A stretch of DNA of 64,000 bases, taken from contig VXBM01001066.1 in assembly GCA_013400155.1 (NCBI GenBank), forward strand, positions 192,481 to 256,480, given 5' to 3'. The stretch's first letter is position 1. Each line of letters opens with the position of its first letter. Under the pieces are notes generated by a model. The model was not told where the DNA came from and did no database searches. It saw only the letters and a program-made list of their open reading frames with translations. This document shows positions 54,410 through 64,000 of the stretch, piece after piece. The stretch comes from Helopsaltes ochotensis. Its lineage: Eukaryota > Chordata > Aves > Passeriformes > Locustellidae. The position numbers were made by a program, and so were the translations under genes.

Positions 54410-57400
54410 TATGACATAGCAAGAGGCTACTCATCTTCCCCAGCCCATCAGTCTGCTGCACCCACGAGAGAAACTCTTCCCTGTGGCTCCACAATCCAGG
54501 GAAGCTGTTGGGAGGTACATTTTACCTGAGAAAACTGAAATCCACTGCCAGGGCTGAAAGATTTCACATCTGCTGCTGTCTGCAGGCCTCAGCAGAGGCA
54601 GGGATGAGGTGGGGGAGCCCTCTTTGTGTTGCACTACGTGCTGACAGGGGCTGCTTGCAGCCTTCTCAGCCCCTTTCCTCCTCAAAGCCTGGCCTGAAAA
54701 ATAACCTGGCTAAGGCACAGCCCTTTTAAATGTTTGCTTGACTTCACCAACCCCTTTTATTTTGCTCCCACTGGCATCCAGCACAGCATGTTCTGGTCCT
54801 GGTACTCCCTGCCCAGGCCCTGGCTCTGCTGGCCAGCACCAATCCCTGGTGCCACAGGCTGGACTCCCTGGGTCTGACCTGCCCCAAGCAACGTGGCAAA
54901 ACTTAAAAAGAAAAGCTTTGTGTTTCCAAAAGTGCAGGAGCCAAGATTTTTGAGTTTCCCTTCCTGCCTGGAGCAGCATTGTTCTCTTTGGAGGAGTTAC
55001 ATGTAATTGCCTCTTGCAAAATAGTGTTAATATTTTATCTTCCCACTTCTATTGTTACCAGGACCCAGAGCAGGGTGGAAACTCCTTTTGAGGGTGTTTA
55101 TTGGTGAATGGAAACAGAAAAAAAAAAACAAAGCCCAGTTCCATTCATTTTTAAGGCTTGTTTACACAGGAACCATGACAAGAATATATCCCAGTATAGA
55201 CATTCCATTCCAGAATAAAGGCAAGTTTATTCGAGAAAAATGTCCACATGGGGACAACCAGGAGGTATCCCAGAGGTTGGGCATGTGAAGTTTCCAGTCC
55301 TTTTTGTCTGGGGCCAGACATTTGCAGAATGCAGTTGACATGATGAAGGTCTGGGTCTTGAAGTTCCCAGAGATTTCAGAGCTGCCTCCTTGGCAGCTTT
55401 GCCAGCCTTCCCTGGTGGCTGCTCCCAGGATGCTGCCATGGGCTGAGGGTTCTGCTCCACGTCTGGGGTGGGCATGGGCAGATCCTGCCCTCACCCCTGC
55501 AGCTGCATTCCTGCCTGGCAGGTAAATAAATGTTTCTAAACTAAATTCCACCTCCTGCAAGCGACTGCCCTGGCAGGCAATGGCTATTGTGTACACACAC
55601 AGGACTGAGTCAATATTTATCCCTGGGTAAATAACAGGCCTGGTGTGAGCTGCAACAAGATTTCTATTTTTTTTTCCTTTTCTAAAACTCAAAACTGCAC
55701 AATACAAACCCTGCTGTTTGCTGGTTCGTGCTGCAGCTGTTTAGTGCTGTGAGTTGGGAGAAAGAGGCATTTGGTCACCCTGGGTGAAGTCTGAGTGACT
55801 TCATCCAGGAGATGGGACCTGTCTTCTGGATTCCTCAGTCCCTTTCTGGTTTTCCTTTCCTGCTCTCTCTCACCCACTGTACACCCAGCGAATGCTTCTG
55901 GAGAGGTATTTGAAGTCATTTTAAAGTTGATTTAAATCCTCTCACAGATCCTTGGGCACTCAGACCTTCCCCTAGGGATGAGGAGGTGAGGGTGGGGAGC
56001 TCCAGCCAAGAATTAAACCTGGCTTTCTTCACTTCCCTCAGGCTCTGGGACATGAAATGTCCTAATTCCAGATGCAGACATCCTTCTGTTGCTGCCAGGT
56101 AAATAATTCCTGCTGGTGGTGCCAGCCCATCAATCAGGGCCTTGTCTGAGGGGTCTCTGTGCCAGTGCTTGAGGCAGAGGAGTCTGGCTCCTGTTTTACA
56201 ATTCAAAGTAAAGCCAGAGAGCCCTGAACCCTCAGAAGGCGAAGGCAGAGCAGCCTTAATGTCCTCAGAGCCAGACAGAGCAGGGCAGTGTGTGGGAGGG
56301 GATGTGACAGGATTTCTGGATCCTGACTTCACCCCCAGTGCTTCTTCCCTGCCTTGGCATTTCCAGTCCATCTGCTCTTGGCAGCCTCTGCCTCCCCCTG
56401 CTCTTGCTACACCAAACCAGCTCCTCTTTGTAGCTAAAAAGTAAAAAGGTGATTTTATTTAAGGAATTGAATCAAGGAACCTGCAGTTACAACACTGTGG
56501 TTGCCTTTTCCCCCCATCACAGGAATAAAGGAGAAAGTCACTGCTCTCTTCTCCACCCCAGCTGAGGGTCCAGAGCTTTCCCCTGTCCCACATTTGCTGT
56601 TCATGTTTCTCGTAACCATCATTAATTCTTATCTAGGGAAAAAAAATATAGATTATTTCTCCTCCATTCTTCAACATCCTGCTTGGAATACAAAAACTTT
56701 AGGCCTGGATCCCTGAGCACCACTGGACACAGCACAGCTGTACAGACTCAAAGCCATTCACAGGCTTTGGCCCAGTTCTGGCTGATGAGTCTCCCTCCTG
56801 TCCTAAGAGCACAAGGACATCTCAGCCTCCCACTTTGTGCACCTCAGCCAGTCAGTTTAGAGAGAACAATTGATTTGGGTTTTTTTTTTCCCCACCAAGG
56901 AAGACCAGCTGGGTGCTGGAAAGCCAAAGCCAGCAAGGCCAGCAGCAGCTGCTGCTGCTTTGGGTTGTTTCTGGCTTAGAGACACTTGCCTCCCTCTGTC
57001 AGCAAGATGCTTCTTTCCTCCTCCTGATGGTCCCTCACTGCAAAAGGAGAAAAGTGCCAGTGGGTTTGTAAGACACAGAAATCATTCCTTCCATCAAGTT
57101 CTGTGGCTGAAGAGCTGCAGCAGTGCTAGTTATCAGTGACTGATGCTTGCAATCCTTCCAAGGAAATTAATATTTATATATTTGTAACTGTACATTATGC
57201 AGAGTAATCATTACCATGGTATTTATTTTAAAGCAATAGTTCCCCTTGTTCTTTCTTGTCCTGTGTTTTGGTCTTGCCTCTTCCCCTCCTTCTTAATCAG
57301 CCTCAGTAAAAAGCAAATACCAGAAGAATGTTGAGCTTGCTTGAAGAACGTCCTTGACACACCAGCACTTGCTTTGCTCACACTGACTGTTAACATTTAG

Positions 57401-58490
57401 TGCACAATAACCTGGTTTTCATTATTGTGAATAGAGCAACTATTTAGAAAACCTCTATCAACCTGGGTTTGGGTTTTTTTTTTTAGTCCTTGGTGTTTCT
57501 GACTGAGTGCCCAGCACCTGGAGCCCAGCTTTGTGTTTCCCCTGCCTTTTGCCCCCCTCACACAGGTACACACAAACAGCTCTCTGACCAGTTGTTGGTT
57601 TGTTCACACACACCTTAGCAAGTCTGAGTCCAGAAAAGTGTTTGTTTTAGATTCTGATAAATATTTTATTAAAAATTGATTTTAAGACAATCTTCTCTGC
57701 CTCTTATTTGTGCTTTAGGTTGTCAAGCCTGTGCTGGGAGAACTAAAGAATTAAGGAGCTCTAAAGAGGTTTAATGCTCATTTTCTACCTGGCTGCTCAC
57801 AGGGCTGTGCCCCAGTTGTGTCTGAGAGATGAGCTGCCTGCATTTTGCCAGATTTGTAGCAGGTTCCAATAAGCAACAAACCTGAGCACCTCTTTGATCA
57901 GAGACAGCTTTTGGCTATGGGTGACATTACATGAAGGAAGTTTGGAGTACCAAAGGGTTAGCTCCATTCCTACTTTACAATTTCCCTTCATGAGACATCA
58001 TTTTTTTACAAAATCCATTAATAAAACTTTTGCCTCAAAGAAATTATAGATGCCAAGGGTGATTTGCAAAAACAGGGATGAGTGAACGGGATTTTTACAC
58101 CTTTTACCAACAGTGGGCTGACATTACTAAGGGGTTGCTTACAAATCAAGCCAAGAATGTTTTTGCTACACAAACCAGTCCTCTGCGCTCTTCTGACACA
58201 CTGGTTGAGTTCAGAAGAGTATCTTTTGAAACATATAGAAATTTGGTTTTGCAATGATAGCTCTTTCTCAGTTTGGGGGGAAGGGAATATGCATTTAAGG
58301 ACAGTGAGCAAGCCAGGAGCAGGACTAGCAGGCAGAGAGCAGTCAGGTTAGGAACAGCAGACCCAGGTGTAGGGGGAGGAACATCCCTGGTGGTGTGTGA
58401 CCAGCTGAGAAGCTGCAGGCAGCGTCCCAGTAAAGGATGGACAAGTCCAGCACTCAGCATCTTGTCTGGGCAAAGAATCCCACAGTCTGG
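54410..58490. other. Intergenic region between the convergent CPAMD8 and F2RL3 3' ends
   Basis: About 4 kb without a convincing reading frame on either strand. An AT-rich block around 57160-57240 and 57650-57680 looks like 3'-UTR sequence (AATATTTATATATTTGTAAC), so a longer alternative 3' end of either gene is possible. No repeat was recognised. Confidence 0.6.
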
Positions 58491-58491
58491 G

Positions 58492-58497
58492 TTTATT
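58492..58497 (-). promoter_or_regulatory. F2RL3: F2RL3 polyadenylation signal
   Basis: AATAAA on the minus strand lies about 155 bases past the stop codon. It is the first canonical signal downstream. Confidence 0.55.
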
Positions 58498-58652
58498 CAG
58501 CCTTATCTGTCGCTTACAGGGAAAAACTGACTTGGCTCCTGGGAAGTGCTGCTCTGGGTGAAGCCTGTGGAATTCCAGTGTTGAATTAATTCATCTTATC
58601 CCCACCGTGTGCATGATTGAGCGCCCTGGGAGCAGCCAGCCGGGCTGGAGGC

Positions 58653-59722
58653 TCACACCAGCGAATGTTTGGATCGGGGCAGCGTTTCCTTGGAGGTCTT
58701 TAGGGAAGCGGTGGTTTTCTTGCTGCCCTTGAAGACTCTCCTCCTCACCTTCTCCCGGAAATCCTCAGACACGTAGTAGTAGACGAAGGGGTCGGCGCAG
58801 CTGTTGCAGGTGCTGAGGGCCAGGCTGACCATGTAGCTGAGGTACAGCCGGCCCTGCAGCTTGGAGCAGGGGCTGGAGTAGTGAAGCAGCAGGAGGACGT
58901 TGCTGGGGGCGTAGAAAACCACCAGGGTGACGACCACGAGGGCCGTGAGCTTGGCGGCTCGGCCGTAGCGGCTTCCCCCGCGCAGGAGGACGCGCAGCAC
59001 CGCGCCCGAGCTCAGCGCCAGCAGCAGCAGCGGCAGCAGGAAGGCGCCGGCGATCAGAGCCACGAAGTAATGGAAGTAGAAGCCGTCGTCCTGGTGGCGG
59101 GGCAGGACGTCGTGGCACAGCGTGAGGCCTGCCCCGAGCAGCGGGTAGGACTGGCGCTGCAGGGCCAGGGGCAGCGTGAGGGCGGCGGAGCAGAGCCAGA
59201 CGGCGGCGCAGGTGCCGGCGGCCCAGGCCGGGGTGCGGAAGGCCCGGGAGGAGAAGGGGTGAGCCACGGCCAGGTAGCGGTCGGCGCTGATGCAGCTGAG
59301 CAGCAGCACGGAGCAGTACATGTTGCCGTAGAAGAGAGCCGTGGTGAGGCGGCACAGCGCTTCCCCGAAGGGCCAGTGGTTGCCCAGGAAGTAGTAGGAG
59401 ATCTTGAAGGGCAGCACCGAGACGAGCAGCAGGTCGGCGGCGGCCAGGTTCATCAGGAACACGGTGGAGGTGAGGCGCTCGGCCCTGGTGGCCAGCACCC
59501 ACAGGGCCAGCGCGTTGGCCGGCAGCCCCAGCAGGAAGACCAGGCTGTAGAGGCAGGGGATGAGGCGGACGGTGACGGCACTGCCCAGCTGGGCCCGTGT
59601 GGCCTCGGGGATCAGCAGGTAGGTGACGTTGTTCACCGTGGCCTGGTCCCCCGGGATGGCTCGGGGACACGGGGTGACCTCTGGTGTGGTGGCCTGCTCG
59701 TTGGTGCTGTTCTGGGAGTAAT
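58653..59722 (-). CDS. F2RL3: F2RL3 exon 2 (receptor body)
   Basis: Acceptor CCTTCCTCTCACAG on the minus strand, then AT completing Asp26. It runs to TGA at 58655-58653. The long frame continues upstream to an ATG at 59747, but that ATG lies in the intron and would lack a signal peptide. The exon is very GC-rich, which creates long antisense frames. Confidence 0.95.
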
Positions 59723-60971
59723 CTGTGAGAGGAAGGCGGTCTGTCACTCACTCAGCCTGTCACCCACACAGCCTGTCACCCACACAGTCTGTCACCTACA
59801 CTGCCCATCACCTACACAGCCCGTCACCCACACAGCCTGTCACCCACACAGCCTGTCACCCACACTGCCTGTCACCCACACTGCCCGTCACCCACACTGC
59901 CTGTCACCCACACAGTCTGTCACCTACACTGCCCATCACCTACACAGCCCGTCACCCACACAGCCTGTCACCCACACAGCCTGTCACCCACACAGCCTGT
60001 CACCCACACAGCCTGTCACCCACACTGCCCGTCACCCACACTGCCTGTCACCCACACTGCCCGTCACCCACACAGCCCGTCACCCACACTACCTGTCACC
60101 CACACTGTCACCCACACTGCCCGTCACCCACACAGCCTGTCACCCACACAGCAGGGCAGGCTGGAGGCTCTGGAGGCTACACACACAGCTCACCCCAAAG
60201 GTTGCTCCTTATCTTTTCTGTTGGGGTCCCTACAGCTGAGAGTGTTCTGGAAAGGCTGTTGTGGCAGAAAAATCTGGCTGGAAGAGTTTGGTGTGCAGGA
60301 GCCACCCTCAGCCACCCTTCTGAGAATGTCCCCAAAGATTCCTTTGCCCTGTGGTTTCCCGCAGCTCACAATGGACTGTGATACTCTACAGCCATGAACA
60401 GGCCTGGGAATCCAGAGGAGAATTCCTCTGTACAGCCATGAGCAGGCCTGAGAATCCAGAGAACAATTCCTCTGTACAGCTATGAACAGGCCTGGGAATC
60501 CAGAGGAAAATTCCCCTGTACAGCCATGAGCAGGCCTGGGAATCCAGAGAACAATTCCTCTGCTGGGCTTTCACAACAAACCAAAGGTCTGGAGCCACTC
60601 CAGTGTAAAGCTGTGGCTCTGGAAGTATAATCAGCTAAAGACTTAGCTTTTGAGTCCTTTCTGGTTTACTGCTCCTCTATTTTTCCTTCCTCTTTCTGGT
60701 TTCTTCCACCCCAGGTTCTTTCTCTGCTGCATCACCTCTGTCAACCTCCTGTTTCAACAAGAGCCCACACGAAGCTCTATCAGAGCATCCTCCCATGTGA
60801 GCTCATTGAAAAGTGAGTTTTCAGGGATCTTACAAAGGTCCCAAATATCCAGCACTTTAACGATCAGCGGTTTGCATCCATAGGCACACACTCACCATCG
60901 TAGTCCGAGGCCAGGCAGAGTCCCCAGAAGGCACAGCAGAGCAGGAGCCACCTGTCCCCAAGGGTCCCCAT
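58653..60971 (-). CDS. F2RL3: F2RL3, protease-activated receptor 4 (whole gene, two coding exons)
   Basis: This is a G-protein-coupled receptor of the thrombin-receptor family. Family members are switched on when a serine protease, for PAR4 mainly thrombin, cuts the N-terminus and exposes a tethered ligand. Two exons (60971-60896 and 59722-58653) give 381 residues; human has 385. Visible are a signal peptide (1 to ~21), an acidic/Tyr N-terminus (SDYDDYSQN), sequons N30 and N57, and the probable cleavage site CPR46|AIPGDQ. Seven hydrophobic helices start at about 77. Others are ADRY in the DRY position, the PAR-family CHDVL in loop 2, and DPFVYYY ending helix 7. Two-exon structure is typical of PAR genes. 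Placement tail to tail with CPAMD8 distinguishes it from F2R, F2RL1 and F2RL2. Confidence 0.93.
59745..60153. repeat. 16-bp minisatellite in F2RL3 intron 1, about 25 copies
   Basis: The + strand unit is close to CCTGTCACCCACACAG, with C/T variants (CCCGTCACC, TCTGTCACCTA) arranged in higher-order order, and one shortened 11-base unit near 60105. A 16-base unit is not a multiple of three, so all three frames read the same 16-residue peptide, which explains long spurious ORFs. It ends about 20 bases from the exon 2 acceptor. Confidence 0.95.
60387..60562. repeat. 44-bp tandem repeat, 4 copies
   Basis: Four 44-base units begin TACAGCCATGAACAGGCCTG, with GAATCCAGAG.. and AATTCCTCTG later in each. 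Units 1 and 3, and units 2 and 4, are more alike, suggesting an 88-bp doubling. It lies in F2RL3 intron 1. Confidence 0.95.
60896..60971 (-). CDS. F2RL3: F2RL3 exon 1 (signal peptide)
   Basis: ATG at 60971 opens MGTLGDRWLLLCCAFWGLCL and ASDYD, a clear signal peptide with Ala-Ser cleavage. It ends after G at 60896, with donor gtgagt on the minus strand. Phase 1 joins to AT of exon 2 as Asp. It is too short for ORF detection. Confidence 0.88.
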
Positions 60972-63560
60972 GGCAGTGCAGGGTCTGGTGCCACACCACA
61001 GTGCCAGAGCTGTGTGGGAGCAGCAGCATCAGGGACCCTGCTTACGCATTTCCTCCTGCTGGTCCTTAACTTTCGGAAGCAGCGGGGCTGATCCAGGCAG
61101 GATGAGGGAATGGAGGGGCTGTCACCACAGGCACCGGGCTGTCCAGCCCAGAGTGTGGGACTGGGAGGGGCTTCTTCATCCAGGCCCGAAGTGTTTCAGG
61201 GCTGCACTTCATCCTCAGTGTGAGATGATGGCTCAAGTGACTCATCTGGGTCTCCTTCCTGTGCTGGAATATTCCTGGAAATAACAAATATGGTCGGGTT
61301 TGATGCAGTCTGCACATAAACGGAACCCATGCACCTCTGCCCATGGAAATGCTGAGCATCCTCCCACTACAGAGTCCTGAGTGGGTGAGCTGAGGTCTTT
61401 TCCTAAAGCCTGAGTCACAACATTTCCTGCTACAACAAACAGGGAGCTATCCCAGATACCAGAGCTGCAGACCACACAGATCTCCCAGTGATTACATGGG
61501 GCTCCTGCAGACTCGTGTTCTGGCAGTGGAAGGTTTTTAGAGTCAGCCCTGCGGCCTCCAGATCAGGCTGGGCCCATCAGAGTTCCCTTTCATTCCTGCC
61601 TCTGTTTCATGGCTAAACAACACCAAGCTCCTGCACCTTCTTGTTTTTACTGCAGGGGATGGTTAGAAGTTCTCTGGGCTGGAGCTCTTTGCACTTGGAA
61701 GAAGCAGCAGGAGGACCATGACACACCAAGGGTGAGTGGCAAAGAGAGGGAGACACTTTGCTTCCGCTGATAAACCCCTGGGACGAGGAGAGCAGCTCCA
61801 CACAGCAGGAAGGGGGCCTGCAAAAGGCACGCAGGAAGTCCCTGCTGCTGGGGAGATAATGCAGAGTTCCAGCCAGCCCTGCCCCACAAAAAGCTGCCTT
61901 TTCCCAGAGCTGAGCATCCCACCCTGCACAATCCCACTCTGCCTGGGATAAGAACTGGGAGCAGCACATGGAGCTCCTGGTTGTGCCCAGAGGACAACTC
62001 AGAAAATGCTGTAACAGGGGTTGGCAAAGGTTAACTGAGCCTTAAGAGCCTTTGCTGCTGGGTGAAGGTCCCTTCCCTGCTCTGCTCTGCACAGCAGCTC
62101 TGGGAAGCTCCCAAATCCTCTCCCATCTCCCGTGTCAGAGCCCCAGTGTGGCCCTGGCCATCACATGCACAGCCCAGTGGGACAGGAGGTCATGGCTGGA
62201 GAAGGTGCTGGGCTTTGGGCTGTTCTCTGCAGTCCTTGCCTGGCTCTGCAGGGGAGGAAGGACAGGAGCTGGAGCCCAGGCAGTAGGAACTGTAAATTTG
62301 GTTTGGCAACCTGAGGAGCAGCTCGTTTCTTTCTCCTCGCCTCATGAATGGCCTCTTCTGTGAAGGTTGCAAATCTGAGCCTGGCTGCTGTTTGATGAGA
62401 TTCTTCTATTCCAAGGAGAAAATGATCCTATTTCCTTTGCTTTCACCATATTCCCACATCCTTGTGCCGAGCGTGTCAAGAGGTGGAGTTCCTCTGGCAG
62501 GGAGGAGAAGATGCAATGTTAGATGTTTTGCTTTTGTGATTCTCTCAGGATTTATGAACCATTACAGAATGACTCATGTGGCCACATATTTTCCATGCCT
62601 CAGCCAGGATCCTTTCCATGCTCTGTATGCAAAAAATTAGCCGTAATCAGGTTCAGATAGTGTGCAAATCACAGCTCTGCTTCCTATGGGCAGGTCTCTG
62701 GAGTGGAGCAGAGAGGGGTTACTCATCGCTGTATCCTTCATTTTTCAGATGCTGTGTGATCTTTAGTGACTGCCTTCGATGCAGAACAGCTTGCCTGAAA
62801 ACTCGAATGCCAGAGGTTTGTCACGGCTTGTTAACATCTCTTTAAGTCGTGTGATCCCTGCCCTGTGGGGTAACAATTTGGTTTTAAAGTAATTCGTTGT
62901 GCAATAGATCACCTCCTGGGAGCAGGGGCTCTTCTGTTCTGTGGCTCTGAACCCAAAAGATGTCATGCTGGAGATCGGGTTGGGGATTGCAGAGCTCAGA
63001 GGGAGGGTACAGACACCACCTGGCCCTGTCCCATGCATGTTGAAGGCTTGGAAGAGCAAACTGTGGTGGGTAAAGGATGGGATTCACTGTTGCTGCTCTG
63101 TTCCAGCAGCTCCAGAGGGTTCTTGAGCAGCAGCTTGGAGCTGTCCCTGCAGGCTCTGCACTTACAAGGTGCCCTCAAATCTCACACACTCTCAGGTCCC
63201 CTCCTTCTCCCTGGGCCAGCCTGAGACTCTCCACAGCTCCAGGGAATTCCCTCCTCTCCCTCCTGCTCATCCCACAGCTCTCCTGTTCCTCTGGGATCCC
63301 ACCCAATCTCTTCCCTGGGTGATCCCATCCATTCTCCTCAGCCTCACGCTGCTGAACACTCCTCAGGGAGGGTTTTCAGAGCTGCTCCTCTGCTTGCTGG
63401 CCGTTTTCACTTCACACCGTAAAAGTCCATGTGAAGACATTTTCCAGGAGTATTTGAAATTTATTAACACCCCTACAACTCAGTGTTCTGGGATAGCTTT
63501 TTGGGGACCTTTTTCAGCAAGATAGTGACACTGGGGTGGGGGCTACCTGGCTGACACAGC

Positions 63561-63593
<33 letters not shown>

Positions 63594-64000
63594 TTCTTTT
63601 CAGCACCATAAAACTTTGGATTCATTCTTTAGCACAGGTTAGGGGTTGCTAGACTTTAATTTAGTCTTTAAATGGAATTAGTTAGTTCTAACCCAGAGCA
63701 ATGGCTAAAACATGAAGACAACCTCAATTTCTGTTTGCACACACAGTTCTAGGCTCTCTCACTGGTTCACAGCCCCGACCCTCCCAGTGTATCCCTGTGA
63801 TGTGGAAACATGTAAAAAAAGTCCTGGAATGTTAAATGCTGAACTCAGGTACTCCCTTTAGCAACTCTGAGTTTAATTGTGCAAACCATTTACACCTATC
63901 CCATCCTGCAAACCTGAAGGATATTTTTAAGCTGTCTGTTGTTGCCAGAGCTGTCCCCTCACTGAGATCTCCAAGTGCTCTCATGTCACATCTGGCTCAA
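60972..64000. other. Region upstream of F2RL3; no gene recognised
   Basis: This 3-kb stretch should hold the F2RL3 promoter and 5' UTR. I found no TATA box, no coding exon of a neighbour gene, and only one simple repeat (63561-63593). Short frames are unsupported. Confidence 0.6.
63561..63593 (+). repeat. (CAT)11 microsatellite
   Basis: Eleven perfect CAT units. Confidence 0.98.

Noticed and set aside
55162..55707. 181-residue minus-strand frame between the genes.
   Set aside because: No recognisable domain, ordinary composition, no splice or promoter support.
58881..60239. 452-residue open frame on the + strand.
   Set aside because: It is antisense to the GC-rich F2RL3 exon 2 and then runs into the 16-bp minisatellite.
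59725..60381. 218-residue His/Ser/Pro/Thr repeat protein.
   Set aside because: It is a product of the 16-bp array, which is open in every + frame.
59745..60562. CRISPR-like spaced repeats.
   Set aside because: Units are contiguous tandem repeats without unique spacers, in an animal genome.

Overview
This is nuclear DNA from a bird, most probably a songbird (passerine). The evidence is spliced vertebrate genes with short introns, several CR1 LINE 3' ends, and solo LTRs of types common in songbird genomes. No bacterial, phage or CRISPR-like content was seen. No database search was possible; family assignments rest on recognising motifs and gene order.

Two protein genes are present. The first fills positions 112 to about 54400 on the + strand. 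It is CPAMD8, a complement/alpha-2-macroglobulin family protein with a thioester and a C-terminal Kazal domain. I traced 42 coding exons plus a terminal exon that completes the stop codon. All splice phases agree, giving about 1844 residues. The order is: signal peptide; macroglobulin domains; a bait-like region with three polybasic sites; a farnesoic-acid-methyltransferase-like insert inside the CUB segment; a thioester domain (GCGEQ) with Asn instead of the catalytic His; the receptor-binding domain; a Kazal module; and a Tyr/acidic tail.

The second gene, 58492-60971 on the - strand, is F2RL3 (protease-activated receptor 4). It has a signal-peptide exon and one exon carrying the whole seven-helix receptor. 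The two genes are tail to tail, the arrangement known for human CPAMD8 and F2RL3, which supports both identifications.

Most of the remaining sequence is intron and intergenic DNA holding CR1 fragments, solo LTRs, minisatellites and simple repeats. Three structural observations stand out. (1) A near-identical inverted copy of CPAMD8 exon 32, with its splice sites and intron flanks, lies about 2.1 kb downstream in intron 35. It could pair with exon 32 in the pre-mRNA around exons 33-35. (2) A solo LTR with a perfect 6-bp target duplication sits 13 nt before exon 42 and appears to supply that exon's branch point. (3) A 16-bp minisatellite of about 25 copies ends next to the F2RL3 exon 2 acceptor. 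The last 3 kb (60972-64000) shows no gene I can recognise.
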